DNA of 64,000 nt from the NCBI RefSeq assembly GCF_904849725.1, contig NC_058522.1, positions 435,021,529 through 435,085,528 of the forward strand. Reading direction: 5' to 3'. Both the position numbers and the translations under genes were made by a program. Source of the stretch: Hordeum vulgare subsp. vulgare. Lineage: Eukaryota > Streptophyta > Magnoliopsida > Poales > Poaceae. Below the pieces are notes generated by a model. It worked only from the letters and a program-made list of their open reading frames with translations, was not told where the DNA came from and did no database searches. This document shows positions 12,252-21,710 of this stretch, in pieces. Each line of letters starts with the position of its first letter. Within the stretch, counting starts at the first letter, position 1.

Positions 12252-12408
12252 CAGGGGCGGACTTAGCATGGGGCTATGCCTAGGGCTAAATTAGCTTCAA
12301 TGATGTATTTTAGAGATTTTCTGAATTTTGTAAGAAGGTATTACAAAGACTATTGTCACTACACCTAGGACTATAGCCCCATTTGCCCTAGGCTTAATTC
12401 CGCCATTG
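12252..12408. mobile_element. hAT MITE, 157 bp
   Basis: The ends are CAGGGGCGGACTTAG and its imperfect reverse complement CTTAATTCCGCCATTG. The 8-bp target duplication GGTGACTA is exact (12244-12251 and 12409-12416). The 8-bp duplication and CAGGGGCGGA terminus place it in hAT. It has no coding capacity. The uninterrupted 5' LTR shows the empty site, GGTTGACTATAAAGG near 5327-5341. Confidence 0.92.
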
Positions 12409-13255
12409 GGTGACTATAAAGGTGCTCTAAAGGTATCTCCAAAGGTGTCTGTTGGGTTGGAATGGATCAAGACTGGGATTTGTCACTCCATGTGACGGAG
12501 AGGTATCTCGGGGCCCACTCGGTAATACAACATCACAATAAGCCTTGCAAGCAATGTGACTAAGGAGTTAGTCACGGGATCTTGTATTACGAAACGAGTA
12601 AAGGGACTTGCCGGTAATGGTATTGAACTAGGTATGGAGATACCAATGATCGAATCTCGGGCAAGTAACATACCGAAGGACAAAGGGAACAGCATACGGG
12701 ATTAACTGAATCCTTGACATAGAGGTTCAACCGATAGAGATCTTCATAGAATACGTAGGAGCCAATATTGACATCCAGGTCCCACTATTGGTTATTGACC
12801 GGAGAGTGTCTCAGGTCATGTCTGCATAGTTCTTGAACCCACAAGGTCTGCACACTTAAGGTTCGGTGACGTTTCGATATAGTTGAGTTATAGGTGTCGG
12901 TGACCGAAGGTTGTTCGGAGTCCCGGATGAGATCCTGGACGTCATGAGGAGCTCTGGAATGGTCCGGAGGTAAATATTGATATATAGGAAAGTTGTTATT
13001 GAACTCTGGAAAAGTTTCGGACATTTCCTCTAGTGTACCGGGAGTGACGCATGGGTTGCGGGGATCCACCTGGAGGGCCCACCCACCCCAAAGGGTCTCA
13101 TGGGTTGTGGGAGGACGTGGACCAGACCTTAGTGGTTTGGCCGAAGCCTTCACTAAATACCAAGGCGGATTGGAGGTGGGAAGGAAAGAAACCAAAAGGT
13201 GGAAAAGGTGGAAAGGGTTTCCAAGTGGAGAGGAGGAATCCTACTCCTAGTTGGA

Positions 13256-14417
13256 CTAGCTTAATGCCCGTGCGTTGCCACGGAGCAATAAAATTAGACA
13301 CACATTGATCAAACGTAGCTCCACATGGCACACCGGACCCGATGATTTTTCGAGTGAGGCTCCCACTAAATACAGAAGTTGTCGATGCGTTCACAGAAGA
13401 CAAAATATATTGAAATAAATAAATTAGATCAAAGTGTATTTAAATATAGTAAACACACATGCCAGGCACGACAATAGTGAATCTCTTGTGTTTCTCCATA
13501 TTCCTCTTGAAGAATCATCATTACCCGACTCTTTTAGGCTGGTTCATTGAGCCACAAGAGCGTCAATATTAATAAGGATGGTTGTTGGCTGCTTTCAAAT
13601 GCAACGGGTTTGGCCACCCTGCTGTCGTGGCAAACGATCCTATGGCTTATTTCGGTGCTATCGGCGAGTAGATCATGGTCGTCTCAGCCTTTCAGCGCGG
13701 ACCATGCAATTAACCTGCGCATGACATGCAAGTTGGATGAACCCTGCTACATATTAATCTTCTTTGGGTGGGTGTGGGTGACAACCATGCTGATGATTAC
13801 ATAAAAATAATAAAGGGGAAGATACAAGCTTCTCTTCCTCTCCCACGCTATGTGCCGTCATTGTGGCCACACTTTTTCATATTGCCAAATGCACAAACAT
13901 AACTTAGAAAATCCGTTAATGAGTATAGGTTCATAATTAGCTCCAGTTTCCGCATTGGAATAGATGAGCATATAAGATAATCATTAGATAAAACAATTCA
14001 ATTCTTATAATTGGAATGTTTCATATCAATACAAAAAACATGCTCTAAAAATTAAATCATAGCAGTTCAAGGCCTTCCCAATCAAACATGTCCGTGAACC
14101 AGAATGCAATGTACAATATTATAGTACATAAAGTAAACAAAAATAAGTCAGTCTATATGATAATTTTAAAATGTCAACATACTTCAGCCTAGTCTCTTTG
14201 CAATAAGTAAACCAAGTGCACATTAAAACTTCATCATCTAAATTTGCATAATATGTTCTCCTCGAGACTTAAATGTCTTTTGGCTGATTCCTTGTAAAGA
14301 CGACAAACTTTGTGTATGTTATAAAATTAACAAGTGGCCACCCAGTCGCTGCAGGAGGTGGGGAGCGAACGAGAGGTCGAACCATCACGATGTTCGATCC
14401 TGCTTTAATAGTAGAGA
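13256..14417 (-). mobile_element. Inner Helitron unit sharing the 3' end
   Basis: A second Helitron 5' terminus, again TCTCTACTATTAAAGCAGG on the - strand, ends at 14417 and is followed by T. With the shared 3' end at 13256 it defines a 1,162-bp unit. Sequence beyond 14417 is not the host LTR, so this small unit did not insert here by itself. The whole 4.7-kb compound inserted at once. Confidence 0.75.
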
Positions 14418-15880
14418 TGAGTGAGAAGCCATGAAAGAAAATGAAATTTAATAGTATCATTGCTATAAATGTGATGCAATGAAGCTCCACATTCAGTATG
14501 ATTTTCTTATTTCTTTTTAGACATTTAACAAGGAAAGGCACAGAAATTGGAAAACCCTTCAAATCGTATATTTTTTACCTGTGATCTTGTCAATTAAGTT
14601 CAGTTATGGCACCACCTCTTCCTGATCTCACCTTGGCCACTTACCTCATCAGTGACCATGGATACCTGTTGAATGTAACAGGTAATGCATGCCAGTCTGT
14701 GATATAAATAGGGGGATACAGGTAGTTTCGTACCACGGATAATGTGTTTCCCATCAGCTAACGTGATCCTCTTCCATGCATATTTAGGTGCTGACTAAAG
14801 ATGGTTTAAAAGGATAAATCAGTAGGAGAAAATAAAGTAATAAACAATATTCTTTTTCTTCGTGTAAATTTACCTTATTTGTTGATTTTCCTACGATATA
14901 TGGTCCGTGAAATCATTTGTTTCTTTGCGTCCTTTTATCTATTTGCACTAACAGGGATAATGTCAGATTCCAAACCTGTATCTATCTCCTTTTCTTTGAA
15001 GTAAGTAGAGTGTTACATTGCAATCAAAGCAGAAAACAAAAGACCTACTGGACCCTGGGAGCATAAGATTCTTTCTACTGGATGATTAATTAACTTGCAT
15101 GCATCGATGAGCAACAAGAACAACCAGTCAATTAACCCGCGTGCATTAGCAAGCAACCGAACAAAAATAATAGTGGTATAAGGAAGCAAACAAAAGTCAT
15201 GACATCAGTTAAGTTAAATACCCGTATATATGTGCAAATATATCACTTATAAATTTCACCAGTAAGTCATGACAACATTTTGGCATTAACAATATTTAAA
15301 AAATAGAAGAAAGCATGCTTAGGCGACATCCAATCACGTAAGATTAGGTCACACTGTGATTTATTCGAGAAGGCTTACTGTGAATTGTAAGGAAATGAGA
15401 AAGCATACTTAGGCGACATCCAATCATCCAAATTGTTGCACATACACTCATGGTATAAACTCTGAAACATCAAAGTACTCAATTGATGAAATTAGAAAAG
15501 CAATACAGTTAGACTCGCTTGATATGTTGCAGGTTAGACTCAAATCTGAGACACGCAAAATTGAGGTGTGATTTGACTGTATAGAGATTATGGCCAAACA
15601 CCATTGCTTGTTTTTGGAAGAACAAAAAAGGGAAACTATTGCTACAGGAGACAGAATGGTAAAACCTCATCATGGGCATACCTTCGAATAATATATATAA
15701 TGTTCAGGAACATATGAAGACATTAAGAATAATGTTGGTATGGTGGGTAGATGCCCTGACCAACTTGCGTCCCTGAATCATATGCAAAAGTACCTTTTAT
15801 CAGCAAATATGTACATTCATGGTTATAAAATATAACATATTGGCAATAAGATTGTCTACCACTCCTATGGACTATTCCTT
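14418..15880 (-). other. Captured or filler DNA inside Helitron 1, unassigned
   Basis: AT-rich sequence with intron-like character. No protein family is recognised in any frame. Because it lies between the outer and inner Helitron 5' ends, it is probably captured genomic DNA. Confidence 0.35.
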
Positions 15881-15885
15881 TTTTT

Positions 15886-16402
15886 ATCATGCTTTGGTCA
15901 AGTCTAAATGCTAAAACTAATCTGCACGCTATCCTAAAATCAAGAGGTAACATCTCAAACAGTCCAATTTCTTTAAAATGGATATGGGTTAGAGTATAGT
16001 ACCCTTTCTTGAAGTATATCATTGGCATCCTTCAGTGTGCCTTCCTGCAAAACATTGCCACAAAAAGACAATGGAGAAGGGAATTGCTTTGCTCATGTTT
16101 CCACAAGTAAGTTCAGGAAATCTCATTTGTGAACCTTGGTTTTTTTATCATGCTTTGGTCAAGTCTAAATGCTAAAACTAATCTGCACGCTATCCTAAAA
16201 TCAAGAGGTAACATCTCAAACAGTGCAGTTTCTTTAAAATGGATATGGGTTAGAGTATAGTACCCTTTCTTGAAGTATATCATTGCCATCCTTTAGTATG
16301 CCTTCCTGCAAAACATTGCCACAAAAATACACTAGAGAAGGGAATTGCTTTGCTCATCTTTCCACAAGTAAGTTCAAGAAATCTCATTTGTGAACCTTGG
16401 TC
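15886..16402. repeat. Tandem duplication, period 261 bp, inside Helitron 1
   Basis: Both copies begin ATCATGCTTTGGTCAAGTC (15886 and 16147). They run through CTGCACGCTATCCTAAAATC and GGATATGGGTTAGAGTATAG to CTCATTTGTGAACCTTGG. Only about ten substitutions separate them by eye, so this duplication is younger than most of its surroundings. Confidence 0.85.
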
Positions 16403-16647
16403 TTGAGCATCTTAATCTCCCTAGATATGATCTGCATCTGCTCAACCGAAAGGGGCCGATAATTATTTACAACAGAAGAAAGAGTGCGGTATAATATCTC
16501 TATTGGACTCCCAATTAACATAAGAAGGAGACATGGAAAGGCATATTCTAAAATATGTGATATATCATGGCCATTAAAGAATTGAAATCCCATCGATGCA
16601 ACTACAAAAATGTGATCATCCAACAATTTCATACGTTTCCATTGCAA
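16384..16647 (-). pseudogene. Unidentified exon-like fragment in Helitron 1
   Basis: An 87-codon open frame on the - strand starts MQWKRMKLLDDHIFVVASMG and contains a hydrophobic stretch, FPCLLLMLIGSP, then RPLSVEQMQIISREIKMLK. The composition looks like real protein rather than a chance frame, and it lies in the captured section. I do not recognise the family. It could be one exon of a captured plant gene. Confidence 0.3.
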
Positions 16648-16777
16648 ACTGTTGGAGGTTCGTTCATTTTAGCAGAGAAGTTGCAAATTCATTCATTCAT
16701 TCTCTGCTTGATCTAGAGGAAGGTTGATTCATTTGTCAATTCAGTAAGTAAGGAAGGTTCGTTCGTTCATTTGACAA

Positions 16778-16801
16778 AAAACAACAACAACAACAACAAC
16801 A
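16778..16801. repeat. (AAC)n microsatellite
   Basis: About seven consecutive AAC units lie inside the captured part of Helitron 1, just downstream (in - strand terms) of the subtilase fragment. Confidence 0.8.
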
Positions 16802-17119
16802 GTGTGTGTAGCATCTTGATCCATGGAAGAAGGTGGGGGAGAAGGAAGGGACCTTGTGCGTGGGGTGGTAGCAGCCATGGTCGGGCTGGACAGCATTTCC
16901 GTCGAGCTCGTCCATGCATGCAAGGAAGGAGCTATTGTAGGTCGCCTACGGCTGCTACTGCTGCTGCACCTGACCGAATCGAACAGAAAAATAAATCAGG
17001 GGTCCGATCCAACCTTATGTGATGTGAGAGAGGATAGGAGTCGGGGAAAGGGGGAGCTCGCCACTGCAACTGGGCGGTCGGAGAGACGGAGGAGGGGATC
17101 CGTGCCGGTGAGCCATCAC

Positions 17120-17663
17120 GCCGCCGGGGATCTCGTCGAACGTCACAAGTATGTCGGAGTCGTAGCAGCCGGACTTCCAACAGATCTTGTACGCGGCGAT
17201 GCGCATGGTGGGGGGCATGCCGACGGCCCTCCCGTGCGCGTAGTTGTAGAACCCGGCGCCATCCACCGGCGACCCGGCCGCCGTGGACGTTGTATGGGTG
17301 TCGTATCCCTCGGTATCCAGCGGCGACTTGGACTCCAGGGTCTCGTTAATGGGGTGCCCGGGGCCGGCCTCATACCCCTTGTAGAAGAACTTGGTGCCGA
17401 TGAGCTTGCTGTTGCAGTAGGCGGAGGCGTTGAAGGCGGCAGCAGAGACGCATCCCCCGGAGAAGGACGAGGGCGGGGGGCCGAGCCCGTCGCCGGCGGG
17501 CTTGAAGGAGTCGCGGTTGAGCGGGTAGATCCCGGTGTCGAGCACCCTCACCACGACGTCCGACACGGCGCCAGACGCGGCGGGGAGGAGCCCGGCCTCG
17601 CTGCTGAGGCGGAGGAACTCCGGGGAGGAGCCCGACCGCGCTGCTGAGCCGGAGGAACTCTAG
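17120..17663 (-). pseudogene. Captured subtilisin-like protease (subtilase, S8) fragment
   Basis: On the - strand the peptide SDVVVRVLDTGIYPLNRDSF carries the Asp motif of plant subtilases (DTG). SSFSGGCVSAAAFNASAYCN and NSKLIGTKFFYKGYEAG follow, then a decayed His motif and RIAAYKICWKSGCYDSDIL. This is the N-terminal half of the S8 catalytic domain; the PA insert, the Asn and the Ser motif are absent. The catalytic His motif, normally GHGTHT, reads GYDTHTTS, so the His is lost. A 40-bp tandem duplication (17581-17620 and 17621-17660) just upstream shifts the frame. The fragment is non-functional and was carried here inside Helitron 1. The long open frame on the opposite strand (16823-17647) is a shadow of it. 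Confidence 0.85.
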
Positions 17664-18582
17664 GGTGTGGGTGGTGTGTGGATGGGAGACGTCGGTGGGG
17701 GTCTGCGGTACGAGACGTGCGTGCGTGGGCTTGGTGCGTGCGTGGGTTTGGTTTTCTCCTGATATTTTTGGATCGCAGGAGGAGGAGGAGGTTACGAGCG
17801 AGGTGCTTTTTCGGGTGGTATAGAGGTTTTGCTTTTTGCATTGTGAACCGGATTTTATGTATTTAATCGATTGGTTTAAGGAGGGATGAAAAAAATCGGT
17901 GGAAGTGCGAGGTGCAGGAGGTGGGGAGCGAACCAGAGGTCGAACCATCGCTGGGAGGTCGAACCATCACGACGTTCGATCCTGCTTTAATAGTAGAGAT
18001 TGGAGTAGGACTCCTCCACCTCCAATTTCGGCCACACCTTGAGGGTTTGAGGCTGCCTCCTCCCCTCCCTCCCTCTTATATATACTAGAGGTTTTAGAGG
18101 TGAGGGCTAACCATAATTGCCACGTGCTCCCTCTACTTCTCTCTAGATCTGTTCTTCCTCTAGATCGGGTTTTTAGCAGCGCTTAGGCGAAGCCCTGCTG
18201 GAATATATCCACCACCACCACCACCATGCCGCCGTGCTAGAGAACTCATCTACCTCTCCGCCCCTCTTGTTGGATCAAGAAGGCGGGGATCGTCATCGAA
18301 CTGTACGTGTGCTGAACGCGGAGGCGCCGTTTGTTCGACACTAGATCGGGATGGATGGTGATGGGATCACGGGACGGGTCGTGATGAGATCGCGGGACGG
18401 GCTGCAATTTGAATCACGAAGATGTTCCACTACATCAACCGCGTTATATACACTTCCGCTTAGCGATCTACAAGGGTATGTAGATTCACTCTCCCCCTCT
18501 CGTAGATGATCATCATCATGGATAGGTATTGCGTGTGTGTAGGAATTTTTTCGTTTCCCATGCAACGTTCCCCGACAATTGC

Positions 18583-18960
18583 GTCATTAGTGGTGGTGCC
18601 GTCCGTCTAGCGTCTGAACACTGTGGCGAACGCGCAACACCTTCTTTGGTGCGCCGAGGATGCACCATGGCGACCGCGAACGCTAACATGGCGCAGCGTG
18701 TCCGCCATGCAAGGCAGGAGGCACGAGAGGTGGCGGAGGCCCTCGCAGCAGTGGACGTTGAAGAGGTGGAGTCACACTCTTCGGCACCACGTATGGTACA
18801 TTAGTGCGGGCATCGCAACCGCGTCGTGATGGACATTAGCTCCTCCGAGAAAGGACCCATCATCGACCTCACGTCTACCAGCACCATTTGGGTTACGGGT
18901 TCTGACGAGGAAGACTACGACATGGGAGACAGTGGGAGCTCCAATCTCGCGAGCCGATGA
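18583..18960 (+). pseudogene. Right half of the unknown ORF split by Angela element 1
   Basis: This continues the sequence cut at 4918. In one frame it reads MATANANMAQRVRHARQEAR and later IIDLTSTSTIWVTGSDEEDY before a stop at 18957-18959. The acidic tail after a DLT motif is common in small hypothetical ORFs of grass transposons. Joined to 4719-4918 the frames do not agree, so at least one further lesion exists. Confidence 0.3.
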
Positions 18961-19885
18961 AAGCACATATGCTCCCTTGGTGGTTTTGATATTTCATGGC
19001 AACATACATTGTCTCTTGGACTAATACTACTACCTAGCATATTTCAAGTATAGTCTACATTGATGATTGGCTAAAGGATAGCGTGTAGAAGCCCCAAGGA
19101 AAGGAATAGGACTAGCCAAGCTTCAAGCAAGAGGACTCTATATTTACATTTGTGGGAAATCACTTTTGAGTCCATAGGAAAGCCAATAATATTAGAAGGG
19201 GGTGAAGTATTTATGGTGAATTGGTTGCTCAAGTGCTTAGAGATATCCACCAAAATATTCAGTCATTCTACCACAATATCTGTGTCCAAAGCCTTCATAT
19301 GAAAATCGGTGCGACCAAGAATTCCATTTTGGCCCTACCGATTTTCTCATTGATGGAACCTTTTCCATACGCTAATCTCTCGGTGCCAACAACTTTCATA
19401 TCAGTGCCACCGAAAGACAGTGACCAATTTTCTCGTATGTCGATTTCAAGAATCATAAATTCCAAGTTTTGAAATTGGTCTCACCGAGATTTGGAAACTG
19501 CCCTAGGTCATCGAATTGGTACCACCGAGATTTATATATCAGTCTCACCGAGAATTCAAAAGTTGCCACATTTAGTGTAACTCGGTACCACCGAGATTCA
19601 TTTCTGTGTCACCGAGTTGTGCAATAGTGTTGTGACGGTTCGATTTTGGGAGATGCCTATACATACCCCTCCACCAACTCTCATTCGCAGAGGAAGCACT
19701 CATAACACTCTTACACTTGCCAGATTCATTTTTCTGAGAGAGAGCCACCTACTCACGTGTTGAGATAAAGAGATTCCAATCCATCCATTTGAAGCTTGAT
19801 CTCTAGCCTCCCCAAGTTGCTTTCCACCAAATCAATCTCTCCTACCCATGCCAAATCTTTGAGAGAGTGATTGAGTGTTGAGGAG
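18961..19885. repeat. Unassigned repeat-rich sequence with ACCGAG motifs
   Basis: No gene is seen. From about 19300 to 19640 the words TCACCGAGATTT, TACCACCGAGATT, TCTCACCGAGAATT and GTGTCACCGAGTTG recur at 40-60 bp spacing, alternating CTCACCGAG and TACCACCGAG. Such arrays occur in Triticeae transposons, but I cannot assign the family. The host sequence continues at 28515 after Angela element 2. Confidence 0.5.
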
Positions 19886-21710
19886 TGTTGGGGAACGTCG
19901 CAAGGGAAACAAAAATTTTCCTACGCGCACGAAGACCTATCATGGTGATATCCATCTACGAGAGGGGATGAGTGATCTACGTACCCTTGTAGATCGTACA
20001 GCAGAAGCGATTAGAGATCGCGGTTGATGTAGTGGAACGTCCTCACGTCCCTCGATCCGCCCCGCGAACAATCCCGCGATCAGTCCCACGATCTAGTACC
20101 GAACGGACGGCACCTCCGCGTTCAGCACACGTACAGCTCGACGATGATCTCGGCCTTATTGATCCAGCAAGAGAGACGGAGAGGTAGAAAAGTTCTCCGG
20201 CAGCGTGACGGCGCTCCGGAGGTTGGTGATGACCTTGTCTCAGCAGGGCTCCGCCCGAGCTCCGCAGAAACACGATCTAGAGGAAAAACTATGGAGGTAT
20301 GTGGTCGGGCAGCCATGAGAAAGTCGTCTCAAATCTGCCCTAAAAGCCCCATATATATAGGAGGAGGGAGGGGAACCTTGCCTTGGGGTCCAAGGGAACC
20401 CCAAGGGGTCGGCCGAGCCAGGGGGGAGGACTCTCCCCCCCCCCCCCAAACCGAGTCCTACTTGGTTTGGTGGGAGGGAGTCCTTCCCCCTTCCCACTTC
20501 TCCTTTTTTTTTCTTTCTTCCTTTGATTTTTCTTCCTTGGCGCATAGGACATGGTGGGCTGTCCAACCAGCCCACTAAGGGCTGGTGTGACCCCCCCAAA
20601 TGCCTATGGGCTTCCCCGGAGTGGGTTGCCTCCCTCCGATGAACTCCCGGAACCCATTCGTCATTCCCGGTACATTCCCGGTAACTCCGAAAACCTTCCG
20701 GTAATCAAATGAGGTCATCCTATATATCAATCTTTGTTCCCGGACCATTCCGGAAACCCTCGTGACGTCCGTGATCTCATCCGGGACTCCGAACAACATT
20801 CGGTAACCAACCATATAACTCAAATACGCATAAAACAACGTCGAACCTTAAGTGTGCAGACCCTGCGGGTTCGAGAACTATGTAGACATGACCCGAGAGA
20901 CTCCTCGGTCAATATCCAATAGCGGGACCTGGATGCCCATATTGGATCCTACATATTCTACGAAGATCTTATCCTTTGAACCTCAGTGCCAAGGATTCGT
21001 ATAATCCCGTATGTCATTCCCTTTGTCCTTCGGTATGTTACTTGCCCGAGATTCGATCGTCAGTATCCGCATACCTATTTCAATCTCGTTTACCGGCAAG
21101 TCTCTTTACTCGTTCCGTAATACAAGATCCCGCAACTTACACTAAGTCACATTGCTTGCAAGGCTTGTGTGTGATGTTGTATTACCGAGTGGGCCCCGAG
21201 ATACCTCTCCTTCACACGGAGTGACAAATCCCAGTCTTGATCCATACTAACTCAACCAACACCTTCGGAGACACCTGTAGAGCATCTTTATAGTCACCCA
21301 GTTACGTTGCGACGTTTGATACACACAAAGCATTCCTCCGGTGTCAGTGAGTTATATGATCTCATGGTCATAGGAATAAATACTTGACACGCAGAAAACA
21401 GTAGCAACAAAATGACACGATCAACATGCTACGTCTATTAGTTTGGGTCTAGTCCATCACATGATTCTCCTAATGATGTGATCCCGTTATCAAGTAACAA
21501 CACTTGCCTATGGCCAGGAAACCTTGGCCATCTTTGATCAACGAGCTAGTCAACTAGAGGCTTACTAGGGACAGTGTTTTGTCTATGTATCCACACAAGT
21601 ATTGTGTTTCCAATCAATACAATTATAGCATGGATAATAAACGATTATCATGAACAATGAAATATAATAATAACTAATTTATTATTGCCTCTAGGGCATA
21701 TTTCCAACAG
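19886..21710 (-). repeat. 3' LTR (left) of Angela element 2
   Basis: A 1,825-bp LTR. A run of about twelve C residues sits near 20438-20449; the right copy has only about seven, a typical slippage difference. The purine-rich tract lies at 21711-21725 (GTGCAAGTGGGAGAC on the - strand). Confidence 0.93.

Larger units (their letters stand above)
13256..17999 (-). mobile_element. Helitron 1 with captured gene fragments
   Basis: Read on the - strand it starts TCTCTACTATTAAAGCAGG (at 17999) and ends with a short hairpin (stem CCGTG/CACGG) followed by GCATTAAGCTAG (at 13256). These are a plant Helitron 5'-TC end and 3'-CTAG end. It sits between A and T of the host LTR without a target duplication, as Helitrons do. 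Host sequence on either side joins as GGA|TTGG, matching the 5' LTR copy. It encodes no Rep/helicase, so it is non-autonomous. Inside are a second internal 5' terminus (14417), a tandem duplication (15886-16402), an unidentified exon-like fragment (16384-16647) and a subtilase fragment (17120-17663). Confidence 0.88.
4919..18577 (+). mobile_element. Copia LTR retrotransposon, Angela/WIS/BARE family, element 1 (nested)
   Basis: A full-length element: 5' LTR 4919-6762, internal region 6763-11832 and 3' LTR 11833-18577, the last interrupted by two later insertions. The 5-bp target duplication ATTGC is exact (4914-4918 and 18578-18582). LTR starts (TGTTGGAAATATGCCCTAG) and ends (CGTTCCCCGACA) are those of the Triticeae Angela/WIS/BARE group. 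Without the hAT MITE and Helitron the 3' LTR is about 1.84 kb, like the 5' LTR. In the first 430 bp I counted about 27 differences between the LTRs (near 6%), so the element is old. The coding region is broken throughout. Confidence 0.95.
11833..18577 (+). repeat. 3' LTR of Angela element 1, interrupted
   Basis: The LTR runs 11833-12251, 12417-13255 and 18000-18577. The gaps are a hAT MITE plus its duplicated target (12252-12416) and a Helitron (13256-17999). The pieces join without loss when compared with the 5' LTR. Both insertions are therefore younger than this retrotransposon. Confidence 0.9.

Noticed and set aside
16823..17647. 274-codon open frame on the + strand
   Set aside because: It is the antisense of the captured subtilase fragment in GC-rich sequence; no domain is recognisable in this reading, whereas the - strand shows clear subtilase motifs.
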